This document shows, piece by piece, positions 8,574 to 18,662 of a DNA stretch of 64,000 nucleotides. The stretch comes from UTCFX2 sp963827155 (lineage in GTDB: Bacteria; Chloroflexota; Anaerolineae; Anaerolineales; UBA4823). The notes under the pieces were generated by a model, which made no database searches, was not told where the DNA came from, and saw only the letters and a program-made list of their open reading frames with translations. The stretch's first letter is position 1; every line of letters begins with the position of its first letter. The stretch covers positions 680,188-744,187 of the forward strand of contig CAWGZV010000003.1 in NCBI GenBank assembly GCA_963827155.1, given 5' to 3'. A program made the position numbers and the translations under genes.

Positions 8574-9982
8574 TTACTGAACTGGGATCCCGTTGTAGTC
8601 TTCACTTGGGAATTGAACGCCAAATTTCGAAGAAACACGAGCCACCGCAGCAACTTCATAGGCCCCATTTACCGTAATGAGGGCTCCACCACCGAATTGT
8701 GTGCAGCCGCTGTAACAGCCAAATTCAGTAAGACCTGCGAGGGTAGGATTGGAATTGAATTTTGCGTTAGCGGCGAGGTCTGAACTATACACATGCGGCG
8801 ACTCCCGCAACATTCCCATCTCGATCGTAATATGTAACCGTGATGGAACCAGCCGGGATTGTCGCTCCACCGGTATTCTGGATGGTCAGATTGGTCCGGG
8901 GCATAGCTCCGTTATTAAAGTTGGTTTGCGTTGCCCAGCGGACATACGGGAAGGCGAACTTGGTTCCGCCTTGCGGCACTCCGACATAAGCAGTCGCTGC
9001 GCCGTTGCCAGATATCTTGCCCATCGCGATAATGTTCGTAGCAGAGCTGGTGATTTTCGCCGAACCAAGATAAGCCTGGAGGTAATATGTTGCAGCTGAT
9101 GAAGCTGGTTTTTGCGCCTGGGCCAAGGCCATTAAAAGTCTGAATATATCCGCCTGGTTGGTACTCTACGGTAATATTTGTGCTGTTCGAAAGGTGGGTG
9201 TTCTGAACAGCGAAGGCGGAGTTCATCCCAGAGTTCTGGCATACCGCAGAGGGCATATAGACAACCAGGCTACCTTGTCCTACGCCTTCAAATGCCTTTG
9301 CCCCAACACCTGATCCATAATCCAATTCCATTGCGCTCGAAACGATACTCCCCGTACCGCCGGTAGTTTCGATGGCCACAGAACCATTGAAGGAAGAACC
9401 CAATGCTGCCAGAGTACCAGCGTCAACGTGCAATCCTGCCCCAGGTTGGATTTCCTGATTGACTGTATGGACTAGGACGGCACTCGTATTATAGAAATTA
9501 ATCGTCGCGGTCGTTGGCGTTGTACCAGCGTTTTGGACGGAAAACTTGGTGTTGACACCAAAAGTATTCTTCAGAACGGTAGCAATCATTGATCGAGGTG
9601 TACCTTGAGAAAAACCGTTCGACATCGGATAAATTTTCACCGTAGTGCTTTGTGGAAGCTGAACCAGTGTGGAGGCCAGCGGCTGATCTGAAGACATGAC
9701 TGCCGTCCCTTGCAAGGAAGGCAGAGCAAGGCTGCCCAAAGCGACCGAAGTTCCAGCAAATTTATTCAAATTCGGACGCTGGATTGGGATCGGGGTCGTG
9801 TCGCCAGGGGTTTCGTAGAAATAAATATACAGGGATGTGGTTGCGGCTGTGCCAATGTTTTGATATGTGATGGAAGTACGGAAACTGGTTTCATAAGCGC
9901 CTGCACTCGCTGGCACAGGGAAGAGTGCCACAGCTAACATCGCAAAGATTACGAATGTGAATAAAAACGGTTTCTTGTTCAT
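8574..9982 (-). CDS. Secreted surface protein with beta-rich repeats (two frameshifts)
   Basis: The start at 9982 gives a clear signal peptide (MNKKPFLFTFVIFAML, hydrophobic core, then VPASAGAYE as a likely cleavage region). The mature part has Ser/Thr/Gly-rich units built around YQNIGTAATT, VQNAGTTPTT, VQNTHLSNSTN and IQNTGGATIPAG, each followed by a strand such as INFYN or VTYYD. These look like repeated beta-sandwich modules. Two extra-base frameshifts split the gene. One is in the five-base A run (T on the plus strand) at 9109-9113 and one is near 8800. The later fragments continue with the same repeat style to a stop at 8574 and share one terminator. Full length would be about 469 residues. 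No family name recognised; export and an adhesive or surface-layer role are inference. Confidence 0.7.
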
Positions 9983-10344
9983 GCGTGCAATCTCCTTTTT
10001 CTAGTCATGCTAACAGGCCAATTCTATAACCCCACTTATATTGGATCAATACCCCGTTTGGATTATTAAAACCGAATTAGGTAATACCAAGGGAGTAGAT
10101 TTATCAAACTGAAGACTTTCAATTTCTCCAAGGGAATTTATGACGGCAATTCCCGAGTGATTGATAGTTCGTTAGACTTCGATGCGAATGTATATTGATT
10201 TATGCTAGAATAATTTATCCTTTCAGGTAGAAATTCGGCGAGAAAGCTTCATTTTTTCATGTAGGAATTTCATTTTTTGGGGTAGAGGATAGATATAATT
10301 AGGTTTGTTACTTGTTATCAATTTTGCTTCGATTTGGAGGTAGA
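9983..10344. other. AT-rich intergenic region between divergent genes
   Basis: It separates the secreted repeat protein (minus) from the methyltransferase (plus). A TATAAT hexamer at 10294-10299 is a candidate -10 for the plus-strand gene, without a good -35. Nothing else is recognisable. Confidence 0.45.
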
Positions 10345-11091
10345 GTGATTGGACGGATTAGACGCAAATTATATTTCTTCGGTAAATCACTAAATCGAAA
10401 ATCGATTATTTCCGGAATAAGTTCTGACGAACGGCAATTAATCTCTAGCATCCGTTCTCAAAACCTAACGTATTTATCCGAGAACAGACTTGCCAGCCTT
10501 GCAAAAACTTGTCGATCAATAGAAGAAACCAATCTTCCCGGTATCTTCCTTGAAGCAGGTTGTGCGCTTGGTGGATCGGCTATTCTACTGGCATCGATAA
10601 AAAAAACCGAACGTCCTTTATGGCTATATGATGTGTTTGGTCAAATCCCACCACCCACAGCCGAAGACTTAAAAATAATTCATAATCGTTATAAGATCAT
10701 TTCTGAAGGTAAGGCAGATGGGATTGGCGGTGAGAAATATTATGGTATATCAGATGACCTTTACGAAGTCGTCATAGCAAATCTTGAAAGAAATGGAATA
10801 TCTTATAAAGAATTATCGATATCTCTAATTAAAGGTCTTGTACAAGATACTATGAAAATTGATCAGCCGGTTGCATTTGCCCACATTGATGTCGATTGGT
10901 ATGAGCCTGTAAAAGTATGCTTTACTAGAGTATTTCCTAATCTAGTTGTTGGTGGAAGCATTATCGTGGACGATTATCATTATTGGGATGGATGTAAGAA
11001 AGCAACGGATGAATATTTGCGGGAGGTTCATGGAAAATTTATCACCGACGATACGACCGAATCACTGAAAATTACAAAGCTAAAGGATTGA
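10345..11091 (+). CDS. TylF-type SAM-dependent O-methyltransferase-like protein
   Basis: About 248 residues. I chose GTG at 10345 because GGAGG sits at 10336-10340 and is in frame. A TTG at 10312 would add 11 residues. The SAM-binding loop is FLEAGCALGGSA, followed by LYDVFGQIPPP. The core continues to AHIDVDWYEPV and a metal-site-like segment SIIVDDYHYWDG, the arrangement of the TylF/macrocin O-methyltransferase family that methylates sugars and natural products. Here it probably decorates a polysaccharide sugar. It is the first plus-strand gene of the island and reads away from the surface-protein gene. Confidence 0.8.
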   Translation: MIGRIRRKLYFFGKSLNRKSIISGISSDERQLISSIRSQNLTYLSENRLASLAKTCRSIEETNLPGIFLEAGCALGGSAILLASIKKTERPLWLYDVFGQIPPPTAEDLKIIHNRYKIISEGKADGIGGEKYYGISDDLYEVVIANLERNGISYKELSISLIKGLVQDTMKIDQPVAFAHIDVDWYEPVKVCFTRVFPNLVVGGSIIVDDYHYWDGCKKATDEYLREVHGKFITDDTTESLKITKLKD

Positions 11092-11226
11092 CACTATTTT
11101 CACCAGTAAGCGATCGATTTTTGTGATTTATCAAATGATCAATTGGTCACATTTCGATTCTTTGTAATCTCGTAAACAATTGAAATTTCCTCTCGTGCAT
11201 ATTTGAAAATTAAATTCTAGATCACC

Positions 11227-12121
11227 ATGCAAAGCTTTCCAAAAGTGCTTGTATATCACGGGATCATTCCTGATGACCTAAAAATTAAAGTAAAAGGTTT
11301 GGGAATAATCTCCCAGAGCGCTTTTTTTGACCATCTTACCCTGATAAAGAAACGATATCAAATATTGCATCCGGATGAGTTTATCGGGATATTGGAAAAT
11401 AGAAAACCATTTCCCAAAAATTGCATTCTTATTACATTTGATGATGGTTTCCAAAATATTCTAGATTACGCTATACCGATCACCGAATTGTACGAAATCC
11501 CGATATTGGCCTTTATCTGTGATGCCCATTTGGATAATAAAGAATGGCTCTGGTTTTCGCGATTGTTTGCTTATACGCTATTGCAGAAAAGACAAAAAGA
11601 CGACATCAAACAAAATTGGCTCAGGAGAATATTCAACGAATTGTGGAAAACCTTGAAGATCTGTCTGCCCCAGATGTAAGTCTGACGGATATAAATTTCA
11701 TATTCTTTTTGATGGGATGGATACAAACACATATGTAAAGTGTAAGCGAGGATTGGTGACTGTTGGAGGTCATACGGTAAGTCACGTAAAATTAATCAAT
11801 GAGATCGCAAGAGACGCGCTGGCGTGAGATCTTCGAGAACAAAGAAAACCTCGAGAAAATTCTAGGGTGCCCAATCCGACTTTTTGCTTACCCTGAAGGG
11901 CTTTGGAACCTTGACATCGCAAAGAAGTGAAACGTGCAGGATATTCGCCGCATTTACAACTGCAATTCCGTAGAAGACATTTACCCGATGAAATTTCCCA
12001 ATACGCTTTGCCGAGGACAGGGATCCATTTACCTGGTCGCTTATACCTGCAATGGCGTCTTACTAATATCGGTCCAAAACTTCGTAATGTCCTTCACCCG
12101 GTAGCCCACGCCGATCATTGA
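11227..12121 (+). pseudogene. Polysaccharide deacetylase (NodB homology), broken by several frameshifts
   Basis: The first 150 residues are intact: KVLVYHGI, then ILITFDDGFQN, the NodB metal-binding TFDDG motif. The frame then breaks near 11670. The family's remaining motifs appear in other frames: VGGHTVSH (the HxxxH zinc motif, near 11760-11790), FAYPEG (near 11880) and LPRTGIHLPGRLYLQWRLTN (near 12010-12070). There is also an in-frame stop between them. At least three separate lesions are needed, so the gene is non-functional as read, or the sequence is faulty here. An intact copy would remove N-acetyl groups from an exopolysaccharide or wall glycan. Confidence 0.75.
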
Positions 12122-12190
12122 TCGAAATTCATATTTGAAGTATGATATGTATAGATATTTAGGAAATCAAATCAGATAATAAAGTGAGAT

Positions 12191-12654
12191 ATGATCAGGC
12201 GAATTGGATTTTTCCTCTTGCTGTGTTCGATTATTCTGCTAAATGCCTGTCAGTCAGCAGAGATCTCCACCACTCCCAAGGTCACCCCTCCAACGCAACC
12301 TGAAGAAGGAAAAGCTACGGTCATAGGGCATGTTCTATCAAAAGACACTGGCAGACCCAATGCCAAATGAGATCGTCCGACTTGCCGAAGTTTTTAAAGA
12401 GGGAGATAAAGGCGACCTATATCTTGGATATCGCGTTTAGTCCAGGTACTCGCACTGATGAGAGCGGATATTTCATTCTAGAGAATATTCCCGCAATGGA
12501 ATACGTATTAGTCATTGGGGACTACTACAAAGCATATGATATTATCGAGGAAGGTTCCACAGGAATTGCGAAAGTATGGAATGCAGAATCGGGGAAAATC
12601 CTTGACATGGGGAAGATAAGCGCACGAAAATCCGTCTCTGAGGAACCGCAATAA
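12191..12654 (+). CDS. Small lipoprotein with carboxypeptidase-regulatory-like fold (two frameshifts)
   Basis: The ATG at 12191 gives a lipoprotein signal: basic start, hydrophobic stretch, then LLNACQS as lipobox. A Thr/Pro linker follows (TTPKVTPPTQPEEG), then ATVIGHVLSKDTGRP. The frame shifts at about 12355 to MPNEIVRLAEVF and again at about 12440 to SPGTRTDESGYFILENIPAMEYVLVI. The pieces read continuously as one carboxypeptidase-regulatory/SpaA-like beta-sandwich, with the characteristic TDESGYFILENIP turn. A surface lipoprotein of about 150 residues is implied; function unknown. No terminator was found between it and the convergent methyltransferase stop at 12664. Confidence 0.6.
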
Positions 12655-12663
12655 AATCAATTT

Positions 12664-13390
12664 CTACGCGTTGTTTGCTTTTTTCATCGCGATCACCGCG
12701 TAATTCTTAGGGTATCCGCTATTTGTATATTTATTTACAATATCGAAATGTGAATATGTAATAGCTAACAGAAAGAAAATTGGCTTTAAAATTGCAGTAC
12801 AAATCCCCGCAAGCAAACCTATAATGCCCCCTCCATACGCTGCCGGTTCGACAGGCAATCTTGCTGCCGCGGTTTTCAATTGATAGGAGACCGTACCGAG
12901 ATAACCCTCTAACCAATCTACTTGTTTTATCTCAAAATTCGGTGATTTCCAGAATATGTCGAATGCCGCTTTCAGTAAATCGATAATAATCATTCTGGAT
13001 TTCCACTGGTTCATAAAATATTGGGGAGGTAATCCACAACATTTTTCCTGGTTTAAGAACTCGATTCAGCTCATGGAGAGCAAGTTTTGGTTCCGGGAGT
13101 TCGAAAATTACCTGGGTGCAAAATACCAGGTCGAACCGATTGTCTTCCACAGGGATCGAGGTAATATCGCACACATAGTTAATATCCCTATAAGCCAAAT
13201 CTGGTAGTCGACACGAATCTGTAGACTTATATTTCACGTGATTGAAGAATTGTTTATATGGACTTTCGCCTGCTCCTGCATCCAGTGCCAGAGAACCGGG
13301 TTCTAGTGATTTAGCCGCTGCTCTGGCAAATTCTGCCAGGTGGACGCGGGAGGAGTTTATATAAAGCCTATCGATGCGATCCTTTAACAT
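12664..13390 (-). CDS. Class I SAM-dependent methyltransferase (one frameshift)
   Basis: The N-terminal part carries the Rossmann SAM-binding motif LALDAGAGESPY, then CDITSIPVEDNRFDLVFCTQVIFEL and LNRVLKPGKMLW, the classic Methyltransf_11 order. The frame breaks in the four-base run at 12934-12937. Removing one base joins HILEITEF directly to EIKQVDWLEGYLG, and the second part ends with hydrophobic segments (GIIGLLAGICTAIL). Full length is about 242 residues. The start is one base after the stop of the upstream glycosyltransferase (TGAAATG), so translation is probably coupled. It likely methylates a sugar or lipid carrier in the exopolysaccharide route. Confidence 0.75.
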
Positions 13391-13391
13391 T

Positions 13392-14566
13392 TCATTTTGC
13401 CAAGTTCAAATATAAAGATTTGTGTTGTTTAACAACTTCGTCGAATGAATAATTTTTTACAACATTTAATGAATTTTCTACTAAAGCATTTCTCAACAAT
13501 TGTGAGTTCAGTAAATCCGATATTGCTTTCTGAAGTAGTTCGGGATTCCCAGGGGGAACCAAAATACCATTCATTTTATTTTGAATCAATCCACGATTTC
13601 CTGGAATATCGGTCGCGACTATTGGTATCCCAGATGCCATCGCCTCCAAAACCGCAGTCGGCATTCCTTCCCAATAAGAAGAACAAACAAAAAGATCCAT
13701 AATACTGAGAATAGCTTCTATATCAGTGCGCGAACCGGTAAAAATACATTTAGAAGAAATTCCTGCTGATTTCGCTTCGACCTTAACTCGACTTCCAATG
13801 TTCCGCTTCCGATCAATAAAAGATATACATCGGGATGTTTTCTTGCTATTTTGGAAAACGCATCGATGAGGGTATTATAGCCTTTTTCTTCGGTCAGCCT
13901 CCCGATAGATCCAATAACAAAAGCTGAAGTCGGCATCCCCAGCTTTTCTCGAAAAACAGCGCGTTGAATTTGGCCTGGCTAAATCGATTGATATCAACGC
14001 CGTTATTGATTTGATAAGCCTTCTTCCCAATCAAACGTGCTATTTTTCGCCGGTCCAGTCGGTCCATAATTGGAATGCTGATACCTATTTCTGCATTATA
14101 ACAAAAAGGAAATAAGAAATTTGAAAACAAGAATTGCCTTAAGGGTCTTTTCCGCCACTCCAGCCAATGACCGTTGTGAAGGGTGCGAAAGATGACCGGG
14201 GCTTTTTGTTGTACCTTAAATATCAACGCAGAGATATCGGAAAACTCTGAATGACTGTGGATGATATCAAATTTATGATTTCTCTACTTCTGATTTTAGA
14301 TGTGTGTGTGCTCTTGAGAAGCTGTAATATGGTTTAGAGACATCCCAAATTGCGCCTGTAAAAGCTCTGATACCTTGGGAATATAATTTTCTAATTCGTT
14401 CTTTTTCAGACTCTGTTCCATATTGTCCTAATGCGCAAATCATTACTTCGAATTGGTCTGGGGTCTAATCGAGGAGAAAGCTCAGTTACAAATCGGGTAA
14501 TGCCTCCTCCTCCTGCTTCAACATCAAAGGAGTAGACCATTTGAAGGATGCGGATTTCTTGGTCAT
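13392..14566 (-). pseudogene. Glycosyltransferase family 4, disrupted by about five frameshifts
   Basis: The ATG at 14566 overlaps the end of the pyruvyl transferase by a few bases. The pieces read in order as one GT4 enzyme: RILQMVYSFDVEAGGGG, then (shift) QFEVMICALGQYG, then (shift) FDIIHSHSEFSDIS and VIFRTLHNGHW, then INNGVDINRF, then (shift) VIGSIGRLTEEKGYNTLI, then (shift) YWEGMPTAVLEAMASGIPIV with the GT4 E-x7-E signature and a normal C-terminus. Lesions lie near 14555, 14460, 14230, 13930 and 13775. So many indels in about 1.2 kb make the gene non-functional as written. An intact enzyme would add a sugar from a nucleotide donor at the cytoplasmic membrane face. Confidence 0.75.
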
Positions 14567-14568
14567 CT

Positions 14569-15975
14569 TTACTTTGGGCTTTCTTGCCTGACTTTAGGTA
14601 GAGGTTGGGAATAGTAATTATTAGCAATGATTGATCCTCCGAGACTGCTTTGTTCTCTAATAGAAGGCATCTTTTGGTGTAATTCATTGCGAATGGAAAA
14701 ACGGAATTCCCACAATTTATTCAATTTAGAAACCAATAATTCCTGGTCAATTTGTCTAATTTCGATGACCCAATCCTGAACACCTACAATTTGAGCAATG
14801 CCTTCTGTCTTGTGCAAATATCCTATGGCAATAACCGGAACATCCAGGCTTAATGCAAAAATGTTGGAATGCATTCGGGTTCCAATGAAAATATCTAATT
14901 GACCGAAAACGCTTTTCAATAACTGGGGTGAGATTGGTTTTTCAACTACAATAATGGAATGTGAGAGATCTCCTAATTTGTTGGCTATCCTTCTCGTGGG
15001 AATTCTATCATCTTCAAATTCAGTCGGTCCCCAACATTGGGGAAATAAGATAGCGGTTCCTTGATACTTCTCGATAAAAACGCGGATCGCCGCAGTAATA
15101 CTCTCTTCATATGTATTCTGCTGGGAAAATTTTCTGGATTGTGCATTCCAATCGATTACAGTTATACCTAATAATGGACGTCTGGATTTGATATCTATGT
15201 CGTTTTCTTTATACCAATTTAGTGCTTGTTCATTTGATGCTCCCTCGAAAGAAAATGCCAGGTCGGGGAGTAATATGATATGAGAGGTTGAAATGCCACA
15301 TTTAACCAATATCTCTCTTGAGATCTCTTCCCGAACCATCACAATCCTGGCGCGATTAAAAATCCAGCGAGCAAGACTTTGCTCCCATGTAAAGCGGAAA
15401 GGTCCAATCGATTGGGGAAGAATATACAAAGGCTTTTTGGCGAGAATTGCAAGAATGAGCGACAATCCAGTCACAGCAAGGGTGATTCCATGACCAGAGC
15501 TGTAAAAAAACCCCCCAGGGATACTAACAATAATATCCGCATCGAAGTAGGCTTTTATTAATCCCCTGAGAGGTTTTGGAATAAGTTTATTAATCGGGAA
15601 GCCAAATATCCGGTAGGTAAAGAGAGCAATAAATACGGAAGGAAATAAAAAAAACAAACGCTTGTAATTCCACTTTCCATTTGATTTTACCCAGCTAAAG
15701 AACGATCCATGAATTATGTATCGTTCATTCCATTCCTGAGGTTCATTCATTGATATGCTGATTTGAGCCTTAGGAAATGCTTCCTCCAACTGGTGTAATG
15801 CTATTGAAGTTAACGCTGCATCGCCAGCATTTTTCAGGGAATGGAAATTGGTGAGTAAAATTTGTCTACAATTACGAATAGGCATTTGATCTAAGTAATA
15901 ATTAAGACATTTTTTTGATTTTTTTGATGAGCAGATCCTGATAAGGTGTCGATGTATAAGACTCTCAAAACCCAA
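14569..15975 (-). CDS. Polysaccharide pyruvyl transferase family protein
   Basis: 468 residues from a TTG at 15975; an ATG at 15885 would give 438. The opening LLTNFHSLKNAGDAAL is the family's N-terminal glycine-rich element. Further motifs are VSIPGGFFYSSGH, LYILPQSIGPF, VMVREEISREIL, LLPDLAFSF and IGTRMHSNIFAL near the C-terminus; the RMHS element is typical of CsaB/WcaK. The family transfers ketal pyruvate from phosphoenolpyruvate to sugars, adding negative charge, although some members have other roles. The gene is intact, unlike both flanking glycosyltransferases, and its stop lies just before the next gene's ATG. Confidence 0.85.
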   Translation of the reverse strand: MGFESLIHRHLIRICSSKKSKKCLNYYLDQMPIRNCRQILLTNFHSLKNAGDAALTSIALHQLEEAFPKAQISISMNEPQEWNERYIIHGSFFSWVKSNGKWNYKRLFFLFPSVFIALFTYRIFGFPINKLIPKPLRGLIKAYFDADIIVSIPGGFFYSSGHGITLAVTGLSLILAILAKKPLYILPQSIGPFRFTWEQSLARWIFNRARIVMVREEISREILVKCGISTSHIILLPDLAFSFEGASNEQALNWYKENDIDIKSRRPLLGITVIDWNAQSRKFSQQNTYEESITAAIRVFIEKYQGTAILFPQCWGPTEFEDDRIPTRRIANKLGDLSHSIIVVEKPISPQLLKSVFGQLDIFIGTRMHSNIFALSLDVPVIAIGYLHKTEGIAQIVGVQDWVIEIRQIDQELLVSKLNKLWEFRFSIRNELHQKMPSIREQSSLGGSIIANNYYSQPLPKVRQESPK

Positions 15976-16156
15976 TCCATTGTATCACTTTGAAATTCCC
16001 CAATGCGTTGAAAATGAATTCGTCCAAAGGGTTGTCAGTTTGATTGTAAGAATCAGTAATGTTAATTACGCTATACTATCAATGGAGAGCAGCGATTTTC
16101 TTTATTCGGTTGGAAGGCTTCGACGCTATTTGTACACATTACATAGAATTGAATGC

Positions 16157-17400
16157 TTAATTCTCTTGGATTGTAGGAGCGTTACCTAGAAATTCCATGT
16201 AATGAGAAAGGAGCATCTGTACGAGTTTGCTCCAATAATATTCCTTTACTCTGCTAATTCCGCGCTGGATAAGCTCAGCAGATAAGTCGGGGTTAGTTAG
16301 AATCATCATAATCGCAGAAGCGAGTGAATCAGGACTTCCTGGCACAACAAGGACCCCTGCAGGAGGCATTCCCATTAAAAATCCTTCTATCTCCAACATC
16401 TGCAGTTATAAATGGTACAGCGCATTGCCAACTTTCAAACATCTTTAATGGGGATCGCCCTCTGGCAGAAGAGTCGTCATAAATTGGGTCAACGGAGACG
16501 TGGCTTATCGAATAATATGATGAAATATCATCTGGAGACACACGTCCGGTGAAAATGACCACTTCCTGGATACCCAAAGTATTGGCCTTATTTATCAATT
16601 CTGGAAAATCTTCACCCCCACCTACGATTATCAATCGAATTGTAGAGTTCTAATCGGTATACCTTGCTAAAGGCTTCGAGTAAGAGATTGACTGGATGAC
16701 TGACTAGACTAAGACTACCAATGTAAGATACTACTTTTTCTCCATGCAAGCCTAAACTGGTTCTAAGTTGGTTCTGCTCTTCTGGGGATGAATTCTGAAA
16801 TCGGGTCTCTTCAACACCATTAGGAAGGTATTTCACCTTTTGCTGTTTTACCCCCCATTTCTTGAGCATCTCCCCCAAGAATGCGGTATTTGTTGTTACT
16901 CCATCCGCGTACTTGGGAACATTTTTCTCGAATAAGGCGACAATCAACCTTTCCCAATTGTGTTGAAAGTGGCCTGACCCGGCTTCATAATCATCACAAT
17001 CCACAATAAGTGTCTTGTGCATAAGGTAACGGGCTGCCAGGCCTGCAATGCTATTCATTGGGTGCGGTTTGGAGATGTGGATAATATCCGCATCACTTAG
17101 TATTGCCGCACGCGTCAAATGCCATGTTGCGAGAAAGGTGACATACAATAATCTGCCAGTTGAATAGTAGGATTTTTGATTGCCTTCTTTCTTTACGTGC
17201 ATTGGGGCAACGTAATGGATCGATACACCATTCGATTCAAATTTTCGAATATTCAGAGAAGGGTATTCGGGAGTTAAAGCGACGATCTCCACGAGATGAC
17301 CTAATTTTGCAAGCTCACGAGCTATTGGGCCTATTCTCCCCAATCCGGTTGGGCTCTCCAGGCTTTGGGTCATTAACAAAGCAATTTTTAACTTTTCCAT
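16157..17400 (-). CDS. Glycosyltransferase family 4 (two frameshifts)
   Basis: It begins at ATG 17400, overlapping the upstream glycosyltransferase by 13 bases. The first part contains TGLGRIGPIARELAKLGH (acceptor-side Rossmann), DADIIHISKPHP, LIVDCDDYEAGSGHF, YLPNGVEETRF and VVSYIGSLSL. The frame shifts near 16655 to LIIVGGGEDFPELINKA and FTGRVSPDDISSYYSIS, then again in a T run near 16385 to GMPPAGVLVVPGSPDSLASAI and a normal C-terminus. Joined, it is about 413 residues with the two Rossmann halves of a GT-B enzyme. Product and donor unknown. Part of the exopolysaccharide operon. Confidence 0.75.
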
Positions 17401-18518
17401 TTCCCAAATGCTCGATCTATAGTCTGAACAATATCTATCCAGTTATCTAAAGATTTTACAGAAGTCTCTTTCACATCTGAGGTTTTTTCTAAATGGATAA
17501 ATATTGAATCTTTAAGCGCCGCAATATCTCCAGATGGGACAACCGAAACCAGCCCATTTTGGTATTGATCCTCGATCCCCTCCGCAACTCTCTCTGTCAC
17601 GATCATCGGAAGCCCAAAACTGATCGCGATCGTCACAGCGCCGCTTTGTGTGCCTCCCGTATAAGGGGCAACCAGACAGTCTGCAGCGGAAAAGTAGGTT
17701 TTTACCTCTTCGTCCGGGATATACCGATTGTCGAACCTCACTCGGTCTTCCAGACCAAGGCTTTTGATTTGTTCAAAATACAGCGCTGGCTCTCCCCATA
17801 TTTCACCGGCGATCAACAAATAAGGCCGGCGTTCGTTTGATTTTAATGCCGCCAGCGCCTGGAACAATTCGCTCAAACCTTTATATGGACGCACCAGGCC
17901 AAAAAAAAGCAGAAGGAATTCGCCAGGATTGATCCCCAGGCTCTCTCTGGCTGTCTGTTTATTTAGTTCACCGGTGTTGAAGAAAGAATAGTTGGGATGT
18001 TTGCAGAGATAGGTTTCTTTCTCACCTACGAGCTCTATCAGGCAGTCTTTTTCTCGCTGGGTTTGGACGATATATGCTTTGGCTTGATTTAGTGCTAATC
18101 GCGCCAGCTGACGATCCCATATTTGCCGCTCGTGGGGCAATACATTGTGGATCAAATAAATAACCGGAATGCCTGACTTCGATATGGAACGCGCCAGAAC
18201 AGCAAAGGGCAATGCCCAAAAAGGAGTCCACCATTGGATGATGATCCCATCTGGCTGATATGCACGGATCTTTTTCGCTGTCTGAAACCAGGTCCATGGG
18301 TAAAGCCAATCCAGCCAGTAGTCAGCCTCAACGGTCAGCGGCTTAAGGCTTGGATCTTTATCGGACTTTCCCGGATAAAGCCAGGCAGGATATTGCCGGA
18401 TAAACGAGACCGTTTGAACACTGTGTCTAGAATCTTTCAGGGAACGCGCCAGCATGGTGGTGTAGTGTGCGATTCCACCCCGAAAAGGATAAACAGGTCC
18501 AACGATTGTCAATTTCAA
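17388..18518 (-). CDS. Glycosyltransferase family 4
   Basis: 376 residues, intact. It begins MKLTIVGPVYPFRGGIAHYT, the GT4 glycine-rich loop, continues with IIIQWWTPFWALPFAVLAR and VIYLIHNVLPHE, then FGLVRPYKGLSEL and APYTGGTQSGAVTIAISFGLPMIVTE, the donor-binding region near the C-terminus. The catalytic Glu pair seen in many GT4 enzymes is replaced here by SGAVTIA, so donor contacts may differ. The stop overlaps the next glycosyltransferase start by 13 bases, indicating one transcript. Confidence 0.85.
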   Translation of the reverse strand: MKLTIVGPVYPFRGGIAHYTTMLARSLKDSRHSVQTVSFIRQYPAWLYPGKSDKDPSLKPLTVEADYWLDWLYPWTWFQTAKKIRAYQPDGIIIQWWTPFWALPFAVLARSISKSGIPVIYLIHNVLPHERQIWDRQLARLALNQAKAYIVQTQREKDCLIELVGEKETYLCKHPNYSFFNTGELNKQTARESLGINPGEFLLLFFGLVRPYKGLSELFQALAALKSNERRPYLLIAGEIWGEPALYFEQIKSLGLEDRVRFDNRYIPDEEVKTYFSAADCLVAPYTGGTQSGAVTIAISFGLPMIVTERVAEGIEDQYQNGLVSVVPSGDIAALKDSIFIHLEKTSDVKETSVKSLDNWIDIVQTIDRAFGKWKS

Positions 18519-18662
18519 AGTCGATTAGTTTCGATTCATTTCTTTAGAGTTGAGGCAAGTATAATTCAGAGCTGGAATATTCACCACGGATTGGATAATT
18601 GAACCAAAATGGAAGTTTTAATCAGAATTTGAGGCTATGAAGCGGCCAAACCAGTTTTGTGA

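Noticed and set aside
15980..16189. A short plus-strand frame between the pyruvyl transferase and a glycosyltransferase
   Set aside because: It starts at TTG, has no ribosome site and no recognisable motif, and overlaps the end of the minus-strand glycosyltransferase.
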